From the NCBI GenBank assembly GCA_050049775.1, contig JASFVP010000048.1, forward strand, positions 1 to 28,586: a stretch of DNA of 28,586 nt, read 5' to 3'. How positions within the stretch are numbered: the first letter of the stretch is position 1; every line of letters starts with the position of its first letter. This DNA is from JABDQZ01 sp050049775 (GTDB lineage: Bacteria > Pseudomonadota > Gammaproteobacteria > Chromatiales > Chromatiaceae). This document shows positions 7,669 through 15,729 of this stretch, piece after piece. Both the position numbers and the translations under genes were made by a program. Under the pieces are notes generated by a model. It was not told the DNA's origin and did no database searches. It saw only the letters and a list, made by a program, of their open reading frames with translations.

Positions 7669-7706
7669 TACGCCAATATCCCAAAGCTGGAAACAGATAA
7701 CAAGGG

Positions 7707-8351
7707 TCAGGAAGCCCCTGCGACCGCGCTTTCCAGAATGTCCATGAGTTTCTTGATGGTGTCGTGTTTGGTCTTCCACGAGGCGCGATTGACCACCAGG
7801 CGCGAGCTGATATCGGCGATGTGTTCCAGCGGCACCAAGCCGTTCGCCTTGAGCGTGCTGCCCGACTCGACCAGATCCACAATCAGGTCCGACAGGCCGA
7901 CAATCGGCGCCAGCTCCATCGAACCGTACAGCTTGATGATCTCGACCTGTTGACCCTTGGCGGCAAAGTGTCGCTTGGCGGCGTTGACGTATTTGGTGGC
8001 AATGCGCAAACGATCGCCGGCCAAACTGCTGTCCGGTTTGCCGGCCACCATCATGCGACAGCGCGCGATATTCAGATCCAGCGGTTCGTAAATGCCTTCA
8101 CCACCGTGCTCGACCAGCACATCCTTGCCGGCCACACCAATGTCGGCCGCTCCCCATTGCACATAGGTCGGCACGTCGGTGGCGCGGATGATGACCAGCT
8201 TGATCTGCTCGTGGTTGGTATCGAGGATCAGCTTGCGGCTGGTTTCCGGATCGTCGGCCGGGACAATGCCAGCCTGCTCCAGCAACGGGATCGATTGCTC
8301 GTAAATACGGCCTTTCGACAACGCAATGGTAATGGGTACATCAAAATTCAT
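7707..8351 (-). CDS. hisG: ATP phosphoribosyltransferase catalytic subunit, short form
   Basis: First and committed step of histidine synthesis, joining ATP and PRPP. The 214-residue product starts ITIALSKGRIYEQ and contains the PRPP-binding LIVDLVESGSTLKANGL segment. It lacks the roughly 80-residue C-terminal regulatory domain of the long enterobacterial form, so it is the HisG-S type, which requires the HisZ regulatory subunit. No hisZ lies in this window, so it should be elsewhere (in relatives it is near purA). It lies 26 bases after murA in the same orientation and 38 bases before hisD. Confidence 0.97.
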   Translation of the reverse strand: MNFDVPITIALSKGRIYEQSIPLLEQAGIVPADDPETSRKLILDTNHEQIKLVIIRATDVPTYVQWGAADIGVAGKDVLVEHGGEGIYEPLDLNIARCRMMVAGKPDSSLAGDRLRIATKYVNAAKRHFAAKGQQVEIIKLYGSMELAPIVGLSDLIVDLVESGSTLKANGLVPLEHIADISSRLVVNRASWKTKHDTIKKLMDILESAVAGAS

Positions 8352-8377
8352 AACGGGATTCCGTTTGTCCAGTTTGA

Positions 8378-9637
8378 TCAGGATGGCTTGCGACGAATCT
8401 GTGCGCCGAGACCGGCGAACTTGTCCTCGATATCCTGGTAGCCGCGATCAATGTGGTAAATGCGATCGATCAGGGTGTCGCCTTCGGCCACCAATCCGGC
8501 CAGCACCAGACTGGCCGAAGCGCGCAAATCGGTGGCCATGACCGGTGCGGCGGTCAGTTTCTCCTTTCCGCGGCAGATGGCGGTGTTGCCTTCGAGCTTG
8601 ATATCGGCGCCCATGCGCTGCAGCTCCAGCACATGCATGAAGCGGTTTTCGAACACGGTTTCGGTGATCACGCCAACACCGTCGGCAATACTGTTGAGCG
8701 CGGTAAATTGCGCCTGCATGTCGGTCGGAAACGCCGGATAGGGTGCGGTATGAATGTTCACCGCCCTGGGGCGTTGGCCGTGCATGTCCAGCTCGATCCA
8801 GTCGTCACCGGTTTGAATATCCGCACCGGCTTCGATCAGTTTGGCCAGCACCGCCTCGAGCAATGTCGGGTCGGTGTCACGCACGCGAATCTTGCCGCGT
8901 GTCATAGCGGCAGCCACCAGGAAGGTGCCGGTTTCCACCCGGTCCGGCAGCACGTTGTATTGCGCGCCGTGCAACGATTCGACGCCCTGCACGCGAATCA
9001 CATCGGTGCCGGCGCCTTCAACCTTTGCGCCCATGGCATTGAGGCAATTGGCCAGGTCCACCACTTCCGGTTCGCGCGCGGCGTTTTCGATGAAGGTCTC
9101 GCCTTCGGCCAGCGTCGCGGCCATCATGAGATTCTCGGTACCGGTTACGGTGACCAGATCCATGAGCAGGCGGGCGCCCTTGAGGCGTTCGCAGCGCGCG
9201 CGGATATAACCGTTTTCCACCGTGATGTCGGCGCCCATGGCACGCAACCCGTCGATGTGCAGATCCACCGGGCGCGAGCCAATGGCGCAACCGCCGGGCA
9301 GCGACACATTGGCCTGACCGAAGCGCGCCAGCAGCGGCCCCAGCACCAGAATCGAGGCGCGCATGGTGCGCACCAGTTCGTACGGCGCGGTAAACTGATC
9401 GACCGTGCTGGCGTCGATCTCGACATTCATGCGCTCATCCAGGGTCAGCTGTGCGCCAAGCCGGCCAAGCAATTCCATGGTAGTGGTTATGTCATGCAGA
9501 TGTGGCACATTGCCGATGCGAGTCACACCATCGGCCAGCAAGGCGGCGGCCAGAATCGGCAAAGCGGCATTTTTTGCGCCCGAAATACGGACATCGCCGC
9601 TGAGCACAGAACCGCCGGTGATGATGAGTTTATCCAT
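8378..9637 (-). CDS. murA: UDP-N-acetylglucosamine 1-carboxyvinyltransferase
   Basis: Cytosolic EPSP-synthase-fold enzyme that transfers enolpyruvate from PEP to UDP-GlcNAc, the first committed step of peptidoglycan synthesis. The 419-residue length is standard. Catalytic Lys22 sits in SGAKNAALPIL, and the PEP-binding, fosfomycin-target Cys117 in LPGGCAIGSRPVDLH, so the enzyme is predicted to be fosfomycin-sensitive at this residue. It lies between mlaB and hisG on the minus strand. The 72-base gap from mlaB contains a TAGAAT -10-like hexamer (complement of 9674-9679) without a good -35. The usual BolA-family ibaG gene is missing from this gap. Confidence 0.98.
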   Translation of the reverse strand: MDKLIITGGSVLSGDVRISGAKNAALPILAAALLADGVTRIGNVPHLHDITTTMELLGRLGAQLTLDERMNVEIDASTVDQFTAPYELVRTMRASILVLGPLLARFGQANVSLPGGCAIGSRPVDLHIDGLRAMGADITVENGYIRARCERLKGARLLMDLVTVTGTENLMMAATLAEGETFIENAAREPEVVDLANCLNAMGAKVEGAGTDVIRVQGVESLHGAQYNVLPDRVETGTFLVAAAMTRGKIRVRDTDPTLLEAVLAKLIEAGADIQTGDDWIELDMHGQRPRAVNIHTAPYPAFPTDMQAQFTALNSIADGVGVITETVFENRFMHVLELQRMGADIKLEGNTAICRGKEKLTAAPVMATDLRASASLVLAGLVAEGDTLIDRIYHIDRGYQDIEDKFAGLGAQIRRKPS

Positions 9638-9709
9638 GGTAAAGAAGTAGTTGAGCGCAAAAAAGTGCGCGCTATTCTAGCCGATCTCGCGACAATATGC
9701 TCGACTTGC

Positions 9710-10021
9710 TCAGGCGACCGGCAGCAGTTGTTCGACGTTGCTCATTTTGGCCAGATCCAGCAACGAGGCTGGCAAACCGGTGAACACCAGTTTGCGCTGT
9801 TTTTTACGGGCCTCGGCGACCAGTTCGAGCAGCAGCGCCAGGCCGGCGCTGTTGGAGCGCTGCATGGCAGAAAAATCGATGCTCATTTCCGGCTCGTGCC
9901 GGGTCAGGTTCTGCACCTGGGTCAGCAGCGCGGGCACGGTATTGAAATCCAGCACACCAGTGATGCGATAGCGGCCTTTTTCCAGTTGCTCGATCTGCGG
10001 CATGAGTTTCTCAGCCTTCAT
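9710..10021 (-). CDS. mlaB: MlaB-like STAS domain protein of the phospholipid transporter
   Basis: A 103-residue stand-alone STAS domain. In the Mla system this cytoplasmic subunit binds the MlaF ATPase and is needed for assembly and activity of the MlaFEDB complex. The fold is visible in GVLDFNTVPALLTQV, MSIDFSAMQRSNSAGLALLLEL (conserved Ser-Ala-Gly loop near residue 60) and KLVFTGLPASLLDLAKMSNV. The ATG at 10021 overlaps mlaC by 11 bases. A second ATG at 10003 (MPQIEQLEKGRY), preceded by AAGG and GAG-like bases, is equally plausible and would leave a short gap instead. It is the last gene of the mla block before murA. Confidence 0.9.
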   Translation of the reverse strand: MKAEKLMPQIEQLEKGRYRITGVLDFNTVPALLTQVQNLTRHEPEMSIDFSAMQRSNSAGLALLLELVAEARKKQRKLVFTGLPASLLDLAKMSNVEQLLPVA

Positions 10022-10613
10022 TGTGGTTCGACAACTGCTTGATCAGGCCGTCGATGCCGCTGCGGCGAATCTGCCCGGCGAAGGAAGTGCGATAATTGGA
10101 CACCAGACTGACGCCGTCGATGACCACGTCATAGACTTTCCAGTCTTCACCTTTTTGCTCCAGCCAGTAGTTGACCGGGATTTCCGGCCCGCCATTGGCT
10201 TCGGCCACCTTGGTCATGACCTGCACATGGCCATCACGGCCGGACTCACGCACCGGCAGGTACTCGATTTTCTGGCCGGAATAATTCAGCAATGCCACCG
10301 CATAGGTGCGTACCAGTAATTCCCGGAACTGCCGCACGATGGCGGCTTTTTGCTCACTCGAGGCACGCCGCCAGTACTTACCCATGGCCGACTGGGTCAT
10401 GGCTTCGAAATCGAAATGCGGCAACACAAAGCTGCCGACCAGCGCGTAAATGCCGGACGGGTCCTTGTTGAGTTCTACCTTGTTGGCAGTCACTTCCTGC
10501 AACACCTTGTCAGCGGTCTGCTGCACCAACTGCATTGGCTCGGTGGCGGCCTGTAGCCACTGCGCACCCAGCAGACAAAATACCACCAGCAGCTTTCTGA
10601 ATATGCTAGACAT
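10011..10613 (-). CDS. mlaC: Periplasmic phospholipid-binding protein MlaC
   Basis: Soluble periplasmic carrier that shuttles phospholipid between the outer-membrane MlaA complex and the inner-membrane MlaFEDB complex. From the ATG at 10613 the product is 200 residues with an N-terminal signal peptide (SIFRKLLVVFCLLGAQWLQA, cleavage likely after AQA/AA near residue 23). The Tol_Tol_Ttg2 family features follow, including VLPHFDFEAMTQSAMGKYW, FRELLVRTYAVALLNYSGQ and WKVYDVVIDGVSLVSNYR. I prefer this ATG, one base after the mlaD stop, to an in-frame GTG at 10622. Confidence 0.95.
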   Translation of the reverse strand: MSSIFRKLLVVFCLLGAQWLQAATEPMQLVQQTADKVLQEVTANKVELNKDPSGIYALVGSFVLPHFDFEAMTQSAMGKYWRRASSEQKAAIVRQFRELLVRTYAVALLNYSGQKIEYLPVRESGRDGHVQVMTKVAEANGGPEIPVNYWLEQKGEDWKVYDVVIDGVSLVSNYRTSFAGQIRRSGIDGLIKQLSNHNEG

Positions 10614-10614
10614 G

Positions 10615-11088
10615 TTATTCACTCGCGCCCTCTTGCGCCTTGCTGAACAGGAACTGGCCGATGACCTCTTCCAGCACCAGAGCCGACTGGGTCAGGTGGA
10701 TACGGCCGCCGGGCTTGAGGTAGACATCGCTACCGCCCGGGTCCAGACCAATGTACTGCTCACCCAGCAAGCCGGCAGTGAAAATCTTGGCAAAGGTATC
10801 GTCCGGTATCTGATCATATTGATTGTCGATATTGAGAGTCACAATCGCTTCAAAGGTTTCCTTGTCAAATGCGACCTGCGTCACTCTTCCGATACGCACA
10901 CCAGCCATGGTGACCGGCGCCTTGACCTTGATGCCGCCGATGTTATCGAAACGCGCCTGGATTTCGTAACCCTCGTCTCCGGATACCGTACCCAGGTTGC
11001 TGACCTGCAGCGCCAGGAAAAACAGCGCCACGATACCCGCAGCCACAAAAACACCCACCAGTAATTCGAGACTTCTTTGTTGTGACAT
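10615..11088 (-). CDS. mlaD: MCE-domain phospholipid transport protein MlaD
   Basis: Inner-membrane-anchored MCE protein that forms a hexameric ring in the periplasm and channels phospholipid to or from MlaC. The 157-residue product has a single N-terminal membrane span (residues about 9-29, ELLVGVFVAAGIVALFFLAL). One MCE domain follows, with YEIQARFDNIGGIKVKAPV and MAGVRIGRV at its start and GLLGEQYIGLDPG at the pore-loop region. It lies two bases after mlaE and just before mlaC, in the standard order. Confidence 0.97.
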   Translation of the reverse strand: MSQQRSLELLVGVFVAAGIVALFFLALQVSNLGTVSGDEGYEIQARFDNIGGIKVKAPVTMAGVRIGRVTQVAFDKETFEAIVTLNIDNQYDQIPDDTFAKIFTAGLLGEQYIGLDPGGSDVYLKPGGRIHLTQSALVLEEVIGQFLFSKAQEGASE

Positions 11089-11090
11089 TG

Positions 11091-11879
11091 TTATTCTCCA
11101 AACATCATGGCTGTCAGCACAAAATCCAGACCCAGCACCGCAAACGCCGAATGCACCACGGTGCGGGTTGTCGCCCGGCTCAGACCTTCCGAGGTCGGAA
11201 CGGCATCGTAACCTTCAAACAGCGCAATCCAGGTACAGACCACGCCGAACACAATGCTTTTAATGACGCCATTGTAAACGTCTTCATGCAAATCGATCTT
11301 GGCCTGCATCTGCGACCAGTAGGTGCCGTCATCAACACCGAGCAGGCCGACACCGACAAACCAGCCGCCCATGACGCCGAACATGCTGAACAGCGCCGCC
11401 AGTAACGGCATCGAGACCAGGCCGCCGACAAAACGCGGTGTCAGCACGCGGCGCACCGGGTTGACCGCCATCATCTCGAGACCCGACAACTGCTCGGTGG
11501 CTTTCATGAGGCCGATCTCAGCGGTCAGCGCTGAACCGGCGCGCCCTGCGAACAGCAAGGCAGTAACCACCGGACCGAGCTCACGCACCAGACTGGCCGC
11601 CACCATGACACCGAGCGTGGCCTCGGCGCCGAACTGCGACAGAATGTAAAAACCTTGCAAGCCCAGCACCATACCGACAAAAAAGCCGGATATACCGATC
11701 AACAGGACCGACAACACGCCAATAAAAAACAGCTGGCGGATCAGCAACGACGGACGCCGCAACACTTCATCGGTACCCAGCAGGATGCGCCACATCAGCA
11801 AACTGCCACGGCCGAGTTTCTCCGCCGTATCGAGCGTCGTCCGGCCGAGGCCGGAAAACAGGTTGCGCAAACCGTTCAT
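11091..11879 (-). CDS. mlaE: Phospholipid ABC transporter permease MlaE
   Basis: Integral membrane permease of the Mla retrograde/anterograde phospholipid transporter. The 262-residue product carries the MlaE (DUF140) signature: a long hydrophobic stretch, LRQ/RQLFFIGVLSVLLIGISGFFVG in the first third, ASLVRELGPVVTALLFAGRAGSALTAEIG in the middle, and TEQLSGLEMMAVNPVRRVL thereafter, with about five membrane spans. Its start overlaps the mlaF stop as ATGA (11876-11879) and its stop is two bases from the mlaD start, so the cluster is tightly coupled. Confidence 0.97.
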   Translation of the reverse strand: MNGLRNLFSGLGRTTLDTAEKLGRGSLLMWRILLGTDEVLRRPSLLIRQLFFIGVLSVLLIGISGFFVGMVLGLQGFYILSQFGAEATLGVMVAASLVRELGPVVTALLFAGRAGSALTAEIGLMKATEQLSGLEMMAVNPVRRVLTPRFVGGLVSMPLLAALFSMFGVMGGWFVGVGLLGVDDGTYWSQMQAKIDLHEDVYNGVIKSIVFGVVCTWIALFEGYDAVPTSEGLSRATTRTVVHSAFAVLGLDFVLTAMMFGE

Positions 11880-12685
11880 AATTTCAACAAATCCTCTGCC
11901 AGATCACTGGCCGGATAATGAAATGGCACCGGCCCGTCCGGCAGCCCTTTGATGAATTGGGTGGTCCATTCGGAATCGGCATTGTTCATTTCATCAGGCG
12001 AGCCCGAGTCAACCACTTTGCCGTTGGATATGACAAACACATAATCGGCAATCTCCAGGGTCTCCTTAACATCATGCGACACCACGATGCTGCTGATGTG
12101 CGCTGCATCATTGAGGCGGCGAATCAGCTTGACCAGCACACCCATGGAAATCGGGTCCTGGCCGGTGAAAGGTTCGTCGTACATGATCATCATCGGGTCG
12201 AGTGCGATGGCACGCGCCAGTGCGGCGCGGCGCGCCATACCGCCTGACAATTCACTCGGCATCATATAAGCGGCGCCGCGCAGACCGACGGCTTCGAGCT
12301 TCATCAGCACCAGTCGGCGCAGCATGTTATTCGACAGCTTGGTGTGCTCACGCAGGGGATAGGCGACGTTTTCAAACACATTGATGTCGGTCAGCAAGGC
12401 GCCACTCTGAAACAGCATGCCCATTTTCATGCGCAACCGATACAGTTCGTTGGTACTGAGGGCGTGCACGTTCTGACCATCGACTTCAATGCTGCCGGCT
12501 GACGGGCGCAACTGGCCGCCGATGAGTTTCAGCAAAGTGGTTTTGCCGGTGCCGGAGGGCCCCATGATGGCAGTCACCTTGTCTCTGGGGATATCCATGT
12601 CGACGCCATCAAAAATGACTTTACTGCCACGACTGAAATGCAGTCCGCGTATTTTTACCAGTGGTGCTTGTTCTGTTATTGACAC
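11876..12685 (-). CDS. mlaF: Phospholipid ABC transporter ATP-binding protein MlaF
   Basis: Cytoplasmic ATPase powering the Mla phospholipid transporter. The 269-residue protein has Walker A GPSGTGKTT (42-50), the Q-loop FQSGALLTD, ABC signature LSGGMARRAALARA, Walker B MIMYDEPFTGQDP and H-loop IVVSHD, all intact. The only reasonable start is a GTG at 12685 (GTG TCA ATA ACA). An AAGG lies immediately next to it, so the ribosome-binding site is too close to be ideal and initiation may be weak. It heads the mlaFEDCB operon, whose candidate promoter is about 100 bases upstream. Confidence 0.95.
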   Translation of the reverse strand: MSITEQAPLVKIRGLHFSRGSKVIFDGVDMDIPRDKVTAIMGPSGTGKTTLLKLIGGQLRPSAGSIEVDGQNVHALSTNELYRLRMKMGMLFQSGALLTDINVFENVAYPLREHTKLSNNMLRRLVLMKLEAVGLRGAAYMMPSELSGGMARRAALARAIALDPMMIMYDEPFTGQDPISMGVLVKLIRRLNDAAHISSIVVSHDVKETLEIADYVFVISNGKVVDSGSPDEMNNADSEWTTQFIKGLPDGPVPFHYPASDLAEDLLKL

Positions 12686-12781
12686 CTTGTGTAAGCCTTA
12701 ACTGTCACCCTGCGACGTGCGCAGGGCCGGCAAAAAGCCAGTAATAATATGACCTGCCGGGCGATTACTCCTGAAAAATGC

Positions 12782-12810
12782 ATTGTGAGCGCACGCGATA
12801 GCAGCGTCAA
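12782..12810 (-). promoter_or_regulatory. Candidate sigma-70 promoter for the mla operon
   Basis: On the minus strand, TTGACG (complement of 12805-12810) and CACAAT (complement of 12782-12787) are separated by exactly 17 bases, 5/6 and 4/6 matches to the -35 and -10 consensus. The -35 overlaps the stop codon of the upstream gene. The predicted transcript would have a leader of about 90 bases containing a 7-bp stem CCCTGCG/CGCAGGG (12708-12726). Confidence 0.4.
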
Positions 12811-13418
12811 GCAATGCCCATCAATTCCAGCAGGGTTCTAATTTCCTGCATGTAGGCCGTATCCGGCTCGGCCAGGTCCACTACCACCAGGCGATTTTGC
12901 TGTTCTGGGAAAAACGCCTGTAAGCGCTCAAAGCCGCTGCGCAATTCCGGCAAGCTGTAGCGTTCACGGATCCATACCACATCGTGCCGACACGGCCGCT
13001 CTGTCTGCAGATCCAGCCAGCAGTGCGGTGTTTCTTGTTGTGAGTCAGATTCTGTGCAGGGACCAATAAAAGGCACGTCGCCATGACCTGTTGACTCTAG
13101 CGGCACGGCATTCGTTTGCTTGAGCAGGAAACCACCCAGTTGATCCGACAAGGCATCCAGCGGTATCCGCAGCTGTGTTTCCGACAGATCGTGCGAATCC
13201 AGCGCCAGATAAAATCTGAACTGCTCGTCGACATCATCGAGCAACGTCTCCCAGTCGTCCGCTTCAATTGCCAGCCAGTCCTGCTGCGGCACTACCACGG
13301 CGCGAAAATCGTTGGCGTAATAGCTCAGCTTCCAGTCTGCCGGAATGTCTTCCGGGTAGTAACTGTTATCCCAGCCGGCATGCTGCCAGCCGACCGAGGC
13401 GATTCGCAGTAAAGCCAT
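12807..13418 (-). CDS. Conserved-looking hypothetical protein, possibly DUF72-related
   Basis: A 203-residue, acidic, cytoplasmic-looking protein. Its N-terminus (RIASVGWQHAGWDNSYYPED, then LSYYANDFRAVVVPQ) resembles the start of DUF72/YecE-like TIM-barrel proteins, where a GxSGW..W...FYP...L.YY...F motif is typical. The rest is shorter and different, so the protein may be a divergent or truncated relative. No signal peptide or membrane span is seen. It is divergent from the zinc-ribbon gene at 13470 and lies upstream of mlaF on the same strand, with a promoter candidate between. The function is unknown and the family assignment is tentative. Confidence 0.75.
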   Translation of the reverse strand: MALLRIASVGWQHAGWDNSYYPEDIPADWKLSYYANDFRAVVVPQQDWLAIEADDWETLLDDVDEQFRFYLALDSHDLSETQLRIPLDALSDQLGGFLLKQTNAVPLESTGHGDVPFIGPCTESDSQQETPHCWLDLQTERPCRHDVVWIRERYSLPELRSGFERLQAFFPEQQNRLVVVDLAEPDTAYMQEIRTLLELMGIA

Positions 13419-13469
13419 AATTGGTTATCATCCGGTACAAGTGACCCGCCAGCATAACAAACTTGCGCC

Positions 13470-13655
13470 ATGAGCAATGTCATCAAATTCAAAAAGCCGA
13501 AACTCAGCGAAAAATTCGCCGGCAACAGCCTGTGCAAAAACGGCCACCACAAATGGCAGCTGCTCAAGGACCGCGTGTTCGACAGCAAACAGGGCAAACT
13601 GGTCACCAGCTGGCAATGCACTCGCTGTAAAAAAATCCGCACCAAGGCCATTTGA
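13470..13655 (+). CDS. Small zinc-ribbon-like hypothetical protein (61 aa)
   Basis: A 61-residue basic protein with a probable zinc-binding knuckle pair: CKNGHHKW near residues 22-29 and CTRCKKIR near 50-57, separated by a short hydrophobic/basic hairpin segment (QLLKDRVFDSKQGKLVTSWQ). The spacing resembles a treble-clef or zinc-ribbon fold with Cys/His ligands. The Lys-rich N-terminus (VIKFKKPKLSEKF) suggests nucleic-acid or ribosome association, which is inference only. It is divergently oriented from the 12807-13418 gene and 88 bases ahead of the antiporter gene. The consistent cysteine pairs make it more likely real than most small frames here. Confidence 0.75.
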   Translation: MSNVIKFKKPKLSEKFAGNSLCKNGHHKWQLLKDRVFDSKQGKLVTSWQCTRCKKIRTKAI

Positions 13656-13743
13656 GCTACACCCGATTGCCCCTGTGGATGTTTCGACAGGCAATTCATG
13701 TAGAATTGTTGCCATCTGACTCAACCTCTACATCATCCAGCCT

Positions 13744-14724
13744 ATGTTCGTTAACATAATCGCCATCATGACAGGCTTTGCCCTGTTGGTGTGGGGCGCC
13801 GACAAATTTGTCAATGGCGCCGCCGCGATCGCGCAGAACATCGGCGTGTCACCGTTACTGATCGGCCTGACCATCGTCGGCCTCGGCACCTCGGCACCGG
13901 AAATACTGGTCGCGGCCATGGCTTCTCTGCAAGGCAATCCGGGGCTGGCGATCGGTAATGCGCTTGGCTCCAACATTGCCAATATCGCGCTGATTCTCGG
14001 CGCCACCGTGATTGTCGCGCCACTGACGGTACATTCCCACACCCTGCACCGCGAATACCCGGTGCTGCTGCTGGTTACCCTGGTCGCCGCCGGCCTGATG
14101 CTGGATCAGGGTCTCTACACCATCGATGGCATCGTGCTGCTGGCATTCCTGGCGGCCGTGCTGTACTGGCTGATCCGGCTCGGCAGGCAGCGACGCGTCG
14201 CCTATGACCCGCTGGTACGTGAAATCGAGAACGAACTGCCGGAACCGATGCCCACCAAAGCCGCCGTGTTCTGGTTTGCAGTTGGCCTGATCGTGCTGCT
14301 CGGCAGTTCCCGCCTGCTGGTCTGGGGGGCGGTGAATATCGCCACCGCCTTCGGTGTCAGCGATCTGATCATCGGCCTGACCATTGTCGCCATCGGCACC
14401 AGCCTGCCGGAGCTGGCGGCCAGCATCGCCAGCGCATTGAAAAACGAGCACGACATCGCCATCGGCAACATCATCGGTTCCAACATCTATAATCTGCTCG
14501 CCGTACTGAGCATTCCCGGACTGCTGGCCCCGGGCCCGTTTGACACAGAGGTTGTGCTGCGCGATTTACCCATTATGATTGGCCTCACCATTGCGCTGTT
14601 TTTCATGGGCTACAGCTTCAAATGCGATACCGCCAGGATCAACCGCCCCGAGGGCTTTGTCATGCTGGCCGCTTTTATCGCCTATCAGGGCTGGCTTTTT
14701 ATTGATGCAACCGGAATCCGTTAA
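13744..14724 (+). CDS. yrbG: CaCA-family calcium/sodium antiporter (YrbG-like)
   Basis: Inner-membrane K+-independent Na+/Ca2+ exchanger family protein. The 326-residue product contains the two internal alpha repeats of the family in inverted topology: GLGTSAPEILVAAMAS...GNALGSNIANI (about 40-80) and AIGTSLPELAASIASA...GNIIGSNIYNL (about 215-255), each with the acidic residue that coordinates the cation. About ten membrane spans are predicted by eye. As in E. coli (yrbG-kdsD-kdsC-lptC-lptA-lptB), it directly precedes kdsD, here by three bases. The physiological substrate is not established for this subfamily. Confidence 0.94.
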   Translation: MFVNIIAIMTGFALLVWGADKFVNGAAAIAQNIGVSPLLIGLTIVGLGTSAPEILVAAMASLQGNPGLAIGNALGSNIANIALILGATVIVAPLTVHSHTLHREYPVLLLVTLVAAGLMLDQGLYTIDGIVLLAFLAAVLYWLIRLGRQRRVAYDPLVREIENELPEPMPTKAAVFWFAVGLIVLLGSSRLLVWGAVNIATAFGVSDLIIGLTIVAIGTSLPELAASIASALKNEHDIAIGNIIGSNIYNLLAVLSIPGLLAPGPFDTEVVLRDLPIMIGLTIALFFMGYSFKCDTARINRPEGFVMLAAFIAYQGWLFIDATGIR

Positions 14725-14727
14725 CTC

Positions 14728-15726
14728 ATGACCTATCAGGAAAACCTGAGTCCCGCCGAACGCGACAAGTTCATCGCCCTGGGCAAGGCCGTCATCAACA
14801 CCGAAGCCCAGGCGGTCACCGACCTTCTGCCCAGAATCGACGACAATTTCGCGCGTGCCTGCGCCTACATGTTGCAATGCAAGGGCCGTATCGTAGTCAC
14901 CGGCATGGGCAAATCAGGCCACATCGGCAACAAGATCGCCGCCACCCTGGCCAGCACCGGCAGCCCGGCATTTTTTGTACATCCGGGCGAAGCCAGCCAC
15001 GGCGACCTCGGCATGATCACCGCCAGCGACGTGGTGCTGGCAATGTCCAATTCCGGTGAAACCGACGAACTGGTCACCATTGTGCCGCTGCTGAAACGCC
15101 TGGGCGTGCCCTTGATCAGCATGACCGGCAACCAGTCATCCACGCTGGCCAGCGAGGCTGACGTGGCCCTCGACATCAGCGTCACCAAGGAGGCCTGCCC
15201 GCTGGGCCTGGCGCCGACCGCCAGCACCACTGCGACGCTGGCGATGGGCGACGCGCTGGCAGTCGCCCTGCTCGAAGCACGCGGCTTCACCGAACAGGAT
15301 TTCGCGCGTTCCCATCCGGGCGGCAGTCTCGGCCGACGCCTGCTGATTCACGTCAGCGACATCATGCACGGCCAGGACAGCATGCCGAAAGTAACCGAAC
15401 AGGCCAGCCTGACCGAAGCACTCATGGAAATGACCGACAAGGGACTCGGCATGACCGCCATTGTCGACGGCGACAACAAACTGCTCGGTATTTTCACCGA
15501 CGGCGACCTGCGCCGCACGCTCGACGCCGACGTCGACATCCGCAGCAGTCGCGTCAGCGAAGTCATGGGCCGCAATTGCGTCAGTGTCCGGCAGAACATC
15601 CTGGCCGCCGAAGCGCTACAAATGATGCAGGAAAAAAAGATCAACGCGTTGCTGGTGGTTGACGACGACCACAAACTCATCGGCGCGCTCAACATGCACG
15701 ACCTGTTGCGTGCGGGAGTAGTCTGA
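14728..15726 (+). CDS. kdsD: Arabinose-5-phosphate isomerase (KdsD)
   Basis: Cytosolic aldol-ketol isomerase converting ribulose 5-phosphate to arabinose 5-phosphate, the first step towards Kdo of LPS. The 332-residue protein has an N-terminal SIS domain (about 40-175), with VVTGMGKSGHIGNKIAATLASTG and FVHPGEASHGDLGMI shaping the sugar-phosphate site and AMSNSGETDEL following. Two C-terminal CBS motifs (about 210-330) include DIMHG, GIFTDGDLRR and LVVDDDHKLIGALNMHDLLRAG. It is followed three bases later by kdsC, the later phosphatase in the same pathway. Confidence 0.97.
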   Translation: MTYQENLSPAERDKFIALGKAVINTEAQAVTDLLPRIDDNFARACAYMLQCKGRIVVTGMGKSGHIGNKIAATLASTGSPAFFVHPGEASHGDLGMITASDVVLAMSNSGETDELVTIVPLLKRLGVPLISMTGNQSSTLASEADVALDISVTKEACPLGLAPTASTTATLAMGDALAVALLEARGFTEQDFARSHPGGSLGRRLLIHVSDIMHGQDSMPKVTEQASLTEALMEMTDKGLGMTAIVDGDNKLLGIFTDGDLRRTLDADVDIRSSRVSEVMGRNCVSVRQNILAAEALQMMQEKKINALLVVDDDHKLIGALNMHDLLRAGVV

Positions 15727-15729
15727 ATC

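Noticed and set aside
7669..7779. Upstream in-frame extension of hisD to an ATG at 7779
   Set aside because: The extra 37 residues overlap the end of hisG and match nothing in histidinol dehydrogenases; MKIKQLNSS at 7668 fits the family start.
8453..10042. 529-codon open frame on the plus strand, antisense to murA and mlaB
   Set aside because: It lies entirely opposite two well-supported essential-type genes, its His/Gln/Ala/Gly-rich translation has no domain pattern, and such long antisense frames are normal in high-G+C genes.
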